Made by a program: the position numbers and the translations under genes. The notes under the pieces were generated by a model that saw nothing but the letters and a program-made list of their open reading frames with translations, did not search any database and was not told the origin of the DNA. A stretch of 60,000 bases of DNA from Bolinopsis microptera (lineage: Eukaryota; Ctenophora; Tentaculata; Lobata; Bolinopsidae): contig NC_087082.1 of the NCBI RefSeq assembly GCF_026151205.1, forward strand, positions 10,550,901 to 10,610,900, read 5' to 3'. Below, piece by piece: positions 54,348 to 60,000 of this stretch. Each line of letters opens with the position of its first letter. Position 1 is the first letter of the stretch.

Positions 54348-57300
54348 ATGATTATGAAACTTATTAAAGATGTGTGCGACCCTTGTAGTAAATACATTAA
54401 TATTGGCCAGCCACTCTTAGAATGTGAAAATTGCAGCAAAGTTGTTCATACTAAGTGCTTCAGATCCGCGAAATTTACAAGCAAAAACGGTCTATGGATG
54501 TGCAGTGATTGCTGTAGTACAATAGAAGATAGGTATTGCCCATTTCCAAGCAGCCAAAGATATGATGATTCAGATAAATTCTATGATACAAACAACCAGG
54601 AAGATGTCACCATAGCTAAATTCTCTTCAATACTTGAAGACTGTAAGCGTTACACAAAACAAGAACTAGCAAACTCAATCAGCAAACTTTTTCCTGAGAA
54701 AAATAAAAATTCTGCTTATCTGCCCGCTCTGTTTTGCAATATAGATGGGTTTGCTAGTAATTTTGACAGCTTTTTAATAGAACATAAGACCCTCCCGTGT
54801 AATTTTGATGTCATTGGATTGGCTGAGACCAACATCGATCCAAGCCAACAAGGCTTATACCAAATCCCCTCCTATACAACATTTTGTCAAGTACCATTCC
54901 CTGATAAGAAAAAAGGAACAGGAGTATCCTTATATGTCTCTGATCGCCTGAATGCTGTAGTAATCGAAAATCTATCTCACTGTACAAAAGATATTGAGTG
55001 CTTATTTGTTGAAATTACTCTTAGCTCGGGTGATAAACTGACATATGGGGTTGCTTATCGTCCTCCAAATGGCTGTAGTGAGACCTTTTGTCAAACTCTT
55101 GAGGATATATCTAAGCAGTTGGCTGGTAAAAAGTTCCATATTCTTGGCGATTTTAACTCTAACCTCCTCAATGTACAAACCTCCAGCCAGCTATTTGAGG
55201 ACACGTTACTTCGTAACAATATGTATCCTACTATATCACTTGCTACCCACTTCCGTCCTAACTGTAAAAACTCATGTATTGACAATATCCTCACATCAGA
55301 GATAGATCATGTACTTCTCTCCGGTGTATTGAATGATAGGATTGGTGACCATGCCTTTATATTCACCTTCACGTCAATTCCTACCGAAAACAGTACTGAA
55401 AAACTTAAACATGTTCGCTACTATGATTATTCAAGTTCCAAACTCACTAATTTTGTTAATGAACTCGAGGTGAAGGTGAATGACTTGACTCCCTCGGTAA
55501 ACTTCAATGAGTTCTTAGACTGCTTCAATGAAACACTTGATAAACACTGTAAGCTTGATGTACCAAAAGTTACCAAAAGGACACCCAAACTTAACCCGTG
55601 GATTACCGATGGAATCATTGTCTCAGTTGAAAGAAAACATGAACTCTGTAGAGACTGGTCAAGCACTGTAACAAATAGAAACCCTGAGGGTAATGTACTG
55701 CTCTATAAAGTCTTCAGTGACTACCGAAGAATGCTTAAAAGTATTATCAAGGTCGCCAAACGATCGTACTACTGCAATGAAATCCATAAAAATATAGAAA
55801 ACAGCAAAAAAACGTGGCAGATAATCAATGAGCTCAGGGGCAAGAAAAAGAAGCAAACTAAGCCTCCCTTTATCATAAACAACGAACGAATCATGAATCG
55901 TAGAGTCATAGCCAATGGATTCAACTCTTACTTTGTTTCTATTGCCCCTAAGCTCAATGAAACACTTAGTAGCAGTGAGGCCTCTGGTTTACCAATTCTC
56001 CCTATAAAAACATTCTATGATTTCCTTGGAAAGACTAATGAAAAATCGATTATGTTAGAAGACTGTACACCTTATGAGATAACGGAAATAATAAAAGGAT
56101 TTGAAAATGGAAAAGCAAGTGATATTCCTGTTAGTGTAATCAAAAGATCATCTCACGTAATTACACCGATCCTTAGTCGATACATCAACATCTTAATGTC
56201 TAATGGCACGTTCCCCGACGTTCTAAAGACTGGTAGAATAACTCCTGTATTTAAGAAGGGAAACCCTGAAGAGATAGAAAACTACCGCCCAATCTCTACT
56301 CTCTCTATATTTGGTAAAATCTTTGAAAAGATCATTTACTCAAGAATATATTCGTTTGCTAGCTCACAGGGTATAATATCTAAAACACAATTTGGCTTCA
56401 GGCAGTCACACTCTACTTCACATGCAGTTAATCACTCAGTAAACCTTATAACTGAATCTCTAAAACTTAAGCATCATGTCTTAGGCATATTCATAGACCT
56501 TAGCAAAGCTTTTGATACAATAGATCATGGTACATTACTTGTCAAATTACAGGGCTATGGGATACGTGGGGTGGCAAATGATCTTATAAAAAGTTACTTA
56601 ACAAATAGATCACAATATACTGAAGTTGTTGGTGAGAAATCTGACGCCTTGAAAATACAGTTTGGAGTCCCTCAGGGTTCGATTCTTGGACCTCTCTTAT
56701 TTCTCCTATATATTAATGATATCGCCAACAGCTCCAGTTTGGGATCATTTGTCACCTTCGCTGATGACACCAATATATTTGTGACTGGGAAATCTAAAAA
56801 GGAGGCATATATGCGTGGTAATTCTCTTTTAGCTAGTTTATATTCCTACATGCGAGCAAACAAACTCCATGTCAACTTGTCTAAATGCTGTTTCATTCAC
56901 TTTAAACCAGCATCGTCCTCCCAGACTGACAATAATTCTGAATATACTCTAACCATTGATAACTTTCCAATAAAACAAGTTGCATCTGCTAAGTTTCTGG
57001 GAGTCGTAATCGATGAAAAGCTAACCTGGGAAGAACATATAAAATCACTTAGGCGTTCTCTCAGCCATGCAACATCAACTCTCTGCCGCCTACGCTGCTC
57101 CCTCCCAGATTTCTTACACCGCCAGTTGTATTACACTCTATTTGAATCACACCTCTCCTATTGTATCACGGTTTGGGGTGGGGCAGCCAAAACTCGTATA
57201 AGTTCTGTATTCAAAGCACAAAAATATTGTCTCAGGGTACTGTTTGGCGACAGGGAGGCATACCTAGATAAATTTAAGACCTGTGCTCGTGCTCGACCGT

Positions 57301-57743
57301 TTGGCAACCAAAATCTGAACAAAAAATTTTTCTTGAAAGAGCACACGAAACCTTTGTTCAAGGAACACGGAATACTTGCCGTCCAAAACCTGTACACTTA
57401 CCATTGTTTCCTTGAGCTCTATAAAATCATGAAATTCCGTGCTCCGATTTCCCTCCATGAAAATTTCACCTGCTCAAGTAGGAAACCCACCCTTATACTA
57501 AGCCAAGCAGACCCCCCTGACAACTTCAATAGCAGAACGACTCGTATTTGGAACGTAATTGTGCCTAAGCTTGGTATACGTGACTACTGTCTAAGTGTGG
57601 CCTGCCTGAAGTCTAGGATGAAGCAATCACTGCTCGTCAACCAGCATAACCATGCTGATCTTGATTGGACAAACAAAGATTTCGAATGCTCTAATCTAAA
57701 TTTTGACATTAAGTCTACCCTAGGGTCCACACATCCAAAATGA
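54348..57743 (+). CDS. LINE ORF2 protein: PHD finger, apurinic-like endonuclease and reverse transcriptase
   Basis: 1131 aa. Residues 10-66 are a second zinc finger (CDPCSKY, CENCSKVVHTKCF, WMCSDCC). The endonuclease/exonuclease/phosphatase domain spans about 120-340: LAETNI, GVAYRPP, LGDFNSN (about 265-271) and the catalytic GDH (about 331). The RT spans about 640-900: ENYRPISTLSIFGKIFEK, FIDLSKAFDTIDH (about 714), GVPQGSILGPLLF and FADDTNIF (about 803). A C-terminal region with WGGAAKTR...LQKxxLR-type spacing follows, and no RNase H. The order EN then RT, without RNase H, fits the CR1/L2/Jockey group. The protein nicks the target and primes reverse transcription there. The copy is uninterrupted. 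The start chosen is the first ATG after the ORF1 stop; a second in-frame ATG follows two codons later. Confidence 0.92.
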   Translation: MIMKLIKDVCDPCSKYINIGQPLLECENCSKVVHTKCFRSAKFTSKNGLWMCSDCCSTIEDRYCPFPSSQRYDDSDKFYDTNNQEDVTIAKFSSILEDCKRYTKQELANSISKLFPEKNKNSAYLPALFCNIDGFASNFDSFLIEHKTLPCNFDVIGLAETNIDPSQQGLYQIPSYTTFCQVPFPDKKKGTGVSLYVSDRLNAVVIENLSHCTKDIECLFVEITLSSGDKLTYGVAYRPPNGCSETFCQTLEDISKQLAGKKFHILGDFNSNLLNVQTSSQLFEDTLLRNNMYPTISLATHFRPNCKNSCIDNILTSEIDHVLLSGVLNDRIGDHAFIFTFTSIPTENSTEKLKHVRYYDYSSSKLTNFVNELEVKVNDLTPSVNFNEFLDCFNETLDKHCKLDVPKVTKRTPKLNPWITDGIIVSVERKHELCRDWSSTVTNRNPEGNVLLYKVFSDYRRMLKSIIKVAKRSYYCNEIHKNIENSKKTWQIINELRGKKKKQTKPPFIINNERIMNRRVIANGFNSYFVSIAPKLNETLSSSEASGLPILPIKTFYDFLGKTNEKSIMLEDCTPYEITEIIKGFENGKASDIPVSVIKRSSHVITPILSRYINILMSNGTFPDVLKTGRITPVFKKGNPEEIENYRPISTLSIFGKIFEKIIYSRIYSFASSQGIISKTQFGFRQSHSTSHAVNHSVNLITESLKLKHHVLGIFIDLSKAFDTIDHGTLLVKLQGYGIRGVANDLIKSYLTNRSQYTEVVGEKSDALKIQFGVPQGSILGPLLFLLYINDIANSSSLGSFVTFADDTNIFVTGKSKKEAYMRGNSLLASLYSYMRANKLHVNLSKCCFIHFKPASSSQTDNNSEYTLTIDNFPIKQVASAKFLGVVIDEKLTWEEHIKSLRRSLSHATSTLCRLRCSLPDFLHRQLYYTLFESHLSYCITVWGGAAKTRISSVFKAQKYCLRVLFGDREAYLDKFKTCARARPFGNQNLNKKFFLKEHTKPLFKEHGILAVQNLYTYHCFLELYKIMKFRAPISLHENFTCSSRKPTLILSQADPPDNFNSRTTRIWNVIVPKLGIRDYCLSVACLKSRMKQSLLVNQHNHADLDWTNKDFECSNLNFDIKSTLGSTHPK

Positions 57744-58418
57744 TTATCTTGAAATTGAAAATTAGCTGGGTGTGCATTTTCCTTTGTCTTACTAACGTGT
57801 GTGAGCGCAGTGTAGTGAGAAAGTGTTTTTAACAGATTTATTATTAGACTTAGGATTATGATTTTTAATATATTACATTGATATAAGATTTATTTTTGAT
57901 AGGTACTTAATAAAGTTGATGAATTTCCCTCCCTATTAAAATTTTAAACCCATTTAGTGAAAATTGATAAACGAAGATCTAGATATTGATACATATTATA
58001 ACCAACATTGCTTATATTCTGCCTTGTAAACAAAGAGCAAATCTTCTTAATGCCTTCTTCCTGTCCTAAAACTAAAACTTCATCCTATTAAAGTAAAGGC
58101 CAGTTGTTACCACAAGCTATTATACCGTCCCTCTCAAAAACATGCCTCAGCCTCCATCAAAAACAATTTTAGTTTTCAGTCCTTCTAGTTTCCAAAAATC
58201 TACCGAGCTAGTGTTCTGGTGTGCACAAAAGCCCCTAAGCCCGTGCATTCCTTGCCCCGCTAGCTGCCAGTCCTTGACAAACTTCCAATAGCAAAGATCA
58301 ACTAGTCATTTACAAATTGAGCACTATACAATTTTAATTGTTTTAAATATTTGACTTTGTAAAATGAGCTAAAACATTGATTTATTAGTTTCATTGATTT
58401 ATTAGTTTCATTGAGTAG
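57744..58418 (+). other. LINE 3' untranslated region
   Basis: No ORF. AATAAA lies at 57909-57914. The last 40 bp carry the unit TTTATTAGTTTCATTGA twice, directly before the CAGTA duplication. Sequence between 57915 and 58375 could be LINE 3' UTR or a further small insertion. Confidence 0.55.
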
Positions 58419-58423
58419 CAGTA

Positions 58424-58706
58424 ACTAAAGACCACGTGAGTTTGATCAACCAACAAGACCCGGATATCACCAAGCTGGACATGGGCAAGATAAAAGAAAA
58501 GAAAGAAGAACTGAGGAAACAGAAAGAGGAGTTTCTCTCTCAAAGGTTCAAGGTGCTCCACAAAGAATCAGATCATCAACTAAAGAACCACTTAGACCAA
58601 TCAAGAGAGAAGGGAGCCTCAACATGGCTTTCGACACTACCACTGAAAGACCTCAACTATGTTCTGAACAGGCAGGAGTTCCAAGACAGCATACGCTTAA
58701 GGTATG
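58424..58706 (+). pseudogene. Reverse-transcriptase element fragment, part 2, downstream of the LINE
   Basis: Resumes the frame broken at 51652. It reads TKDHVSLINQQDPDITKLD, a Lys/Glu-rich helix (KIKEKKEELRKQKEEF), then REKGASTWLSTLPLKDLNYV, NRQEF and LRYG. A GAxxWLxxLPL...LNxxEFxDxxxLRYGW block normally follows the RT of this lineage and leads to a Cys-rich segment. Here the match ends abruptly at LRYG (about 58706) where other sequence, perhaps an LTR, begins. The apparent start at 58436 is an internal GTG, not a real start. Confidence 0.7.
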
Positions 58707-58707
58707 G

Positions 58708-59126
58708 TTGTGTGAGGTTCTTGTAATTGCACTTATTCAATGAAACCAGGTAATGAATGAGGAACAACTTACAATGAACTGTATTACATAGAATAACCTA
58801 AAGGGGGATGTCGTTAGATAATAGTATATAAAATAGGCTGACATCACACCCTCTCTTCAAAAGTTGAAAAACCCAATTCTATAAGAAAATTTCAAGCCCA
58901 GTTAAAATCGTATAAGGTTAACAATGTTCAATAAATTAAAAGAATTAATAAATAGCATCGGTTTGTTTGAGTCAATTTCAAATACCCTAAAGATATCGAC
59001 AAAATAATAATTTTAAAATATGAACTTGATAAATCTCTCAAAAACAAAAGTGTTCTCATACATTCTCGAAAACATGTTCAATAAACACCATATCAAAATA
59101 GGTCAATAAAAATCATAAATAATTCA
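58708..59126 (-). repeat. Candidate 3' LTR / 3' non-coding region of an LTR retrotransposon
   Basis: Lies between the end of the RT fragment and the integrase ORF. Bounds TG...CA are proposed: TGTGTGAGG on the left and TTCA before ACTCCCCT on the right, which on the minus strand would be a purine tract AGGGGAGT just before the LTR. The second LTR is outside the window, so this cannot be confirmed. A competing plus-strand signal (AAAGGGGGA then TGTCG at 58801-58813) is present. Confidence 0.25.
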
Positions 59127-59298
59127 ATAACTCCCCTAAAAACCATATAAATCTGGCGGTACAAACAGGTTTAGAAAACTATCAATGTATCAACTAATAA
59201 CATTAAACACTATTGCATTGATTACAGTCATAATGAAAAGTGTTTATAGATTCAAAAGTCTATTCAATCTGGTCAATGAGTCTATTACCTATTACAGC

Positions 59299-60000
59299 TT
59301 AAATAGAGACTCTGCCTGAGCGTGTAGCATTAGATGAAGTAGGTATAACCTCTGCAGTAGCGACCTCTTCCGTAGTTTCGGTACTCTCCTCAGTAACGAT
59401 CCCCGTCTCCTTAATGGTTTCCTCAGGATCCCTTAGGCAATCCTCTATTGCTTCAGGGCTTTCTGACAGAACATGTTCCCTAAATCTCCGCATATCAAGG
59501 GTGTCTATCAGTGTCTGATCCAAAAGGTTTTCCACCGGCGATGTAGGTGTAGTAGATATCAGTAGTGTAGGATCCGGAGCCTTTATGGTACTGGTAGTGG
59601 GTAACGATGGCATGATGATCTCATGGAGTCTTGGTGTGTTTGTTGCTTCCACCTCTTCAGTATCTGTTGATGTTCTGCTTGCAACGGGTTCTTTTCTGGT
59701 GCCTGCGTCCATCATCAGGTTACTGTGATAAATTCTATGTTTACCCTTAGAATCTGTGATTTCCCAGTTGACATTGCTGAGTTTCCTAACAATGTGGAAT
59801 GGTCCATCAACCCATTTAGGCGAGATCTTTTTATGTTTACCATGTGTACGCTTTATTAGCACTCGGTCTCCTTGCTTCCACTCCTTACTCTCCTTTGAGG
59901 CATTCTTGTCATGTTGAATCTTGTATGCTTTCTTGGCCATGTCACGATTGTGATTAGCTGCTACTAAGATCTCTTCTTGACTGAGCTCATTGGTAATACT
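59299..60000 (-). CDS. Integrase C-terminal part of a Ty3/gypsy-type LTR retrotransposon, 5' end outside window
   Basis: The frame is open from the right edge (at least 20 codons before the first Met at 59940-59938) to a stop at 59299. It reads NHNRDMAKKAYKIQHDKNA, then KQGDRVLIKR, KISPKWVDGPFHIVRKL and NWEI, with YHSNLM shortly after. This is the GPY/F module at the C-terminus of Ty3/gypsy integrases, which helps multimerise the enzyme and hold DNA. The remaining 130 residues are Thr/Glu-rich and of low complexity, ending SGRVSI. Transcription runs leftward; the core integrase, RT and gag would lie beyond 60000. Superfamily is fairly sure; family is not determined. Confidence 0.75.
   Translation of the reverse strand, partial: SITNELSQEEILVAANHNRDMAKKAYKIQHDKNASKESKEWKQGDRVLIKRTHGKHKKISPKWVDGPFHIVRKLSNVNWEITDSKGKHRIYHSNLMMDAGTRKEPVASRTSTDTEEVEATNTPRLHEIIMPSLPTTSTIKAPDPTLLISTTPTSPVENLLDQTLIDTLDMRRFREHVLSESPEAIEDCLRDPEETIKETGIVTEESTETTEEVATAEVIPTSSNATRSGRVSI

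Larger units (their letters stand above)
51653..58418 (+). mobile_element. CR1/L2-like LINE insertion, both ORFs open, flanked by CAGTA
   Basis: CAGTA occurs at 51648-51652 and 58419-58423. The reading frame of the surrounding RT element continues exactly when 51653-58423 is removed. The insert has a 5' zone with a small inverted-repeat element, ORF1 (52260-54341), ORF2 (54348-57743) and a 3' untranslated zone ending in a duplicated 17-bp unit (TTTATTAGTTTCATTGA). Short tandem 3' tails instead of poly-A are usual in CR1 and L2 clades. Both ORFs are free of stops and frameshifts, so this copy is probably young. Confidence 0.8.

Overview
The window reads as nuclear DNA of an animal. It is AT-rich and gene-sparse, with spliceosomal introns (GT-AG), a rhodopsin-like GPCR fragment, an ER-type DnaJ gene, a phosphagen kinase, and several classes of transposable element. 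The mix of elements (a CR1/L2-like LINE with PHD and SGNH-esterase domains, a TQGD/YADD reverse transcriptase lineage, a HIRAN-like transposon cargo gene) and the arginine-kinase type of phosphagen kinase would fit an early-branching animal such as a cnidarian. That placement is inference, not proof.

Layout. 1-0.75 kb: two exons of a class A GPCR on the minus strand, running off the left edge. 5.1-5.9 kb: a TA-flanked, inverted-repeat DNA transposon carrying a HIRAN-like ORF. 7.08-8.69 kb: a 20-bp minisatellite in which nearly every unit is a match to the RFX/X-box site (GTTACCATAGTAAC), about 80 in tandem. 8.7-27.2 kb: no gene recognised, but several MITE-like elements with checkable target-site duplications (12.46, 18.26 and 21.39 kb) and short tandem repeats. 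27.25-41.73 kb: 14.5 kb of sequence collapsed into homopolymer runs, abrupt at both edges and almost certainly a base-calling or consensus failure; none of its ORFs should be believed. 41.7-48.9 kb: the only clear host gene neighbourhood, a four-exon DNAJB9/ERdj4-like gene on the minus strand. Its second intron holds a complete phosphagen (arginine) kinase on the opposite strand, and its third intron holds a TTAA-flanked fold-back transposon. 49-50.2 kb: a long-TIR, poly-G-ended element with a tandemly duplicated right arm. 50.98-58.7 kb: an old reverse-transcriptase element split by an apparently intact LINE. The junction carries a CAGTA duplication, and removing the insert restores the reading frame. 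58.7-60 kb: the 3' end of an LTR retrotransposon on the minus strand, with the integrase C-terminus running off the right edge.

How the parts relate. The DnaJ protein should be a soluble ER co-chaperone for BiP. The kinase should buffer ATP with phosphoarginine at the mitochondrion. They share a locus but no obvious pathway, so the nested arrangement is the noteworthy point. The rest is mobile-element strata: MITEs, a LINE inside an older element, and an LTR element at the edge.
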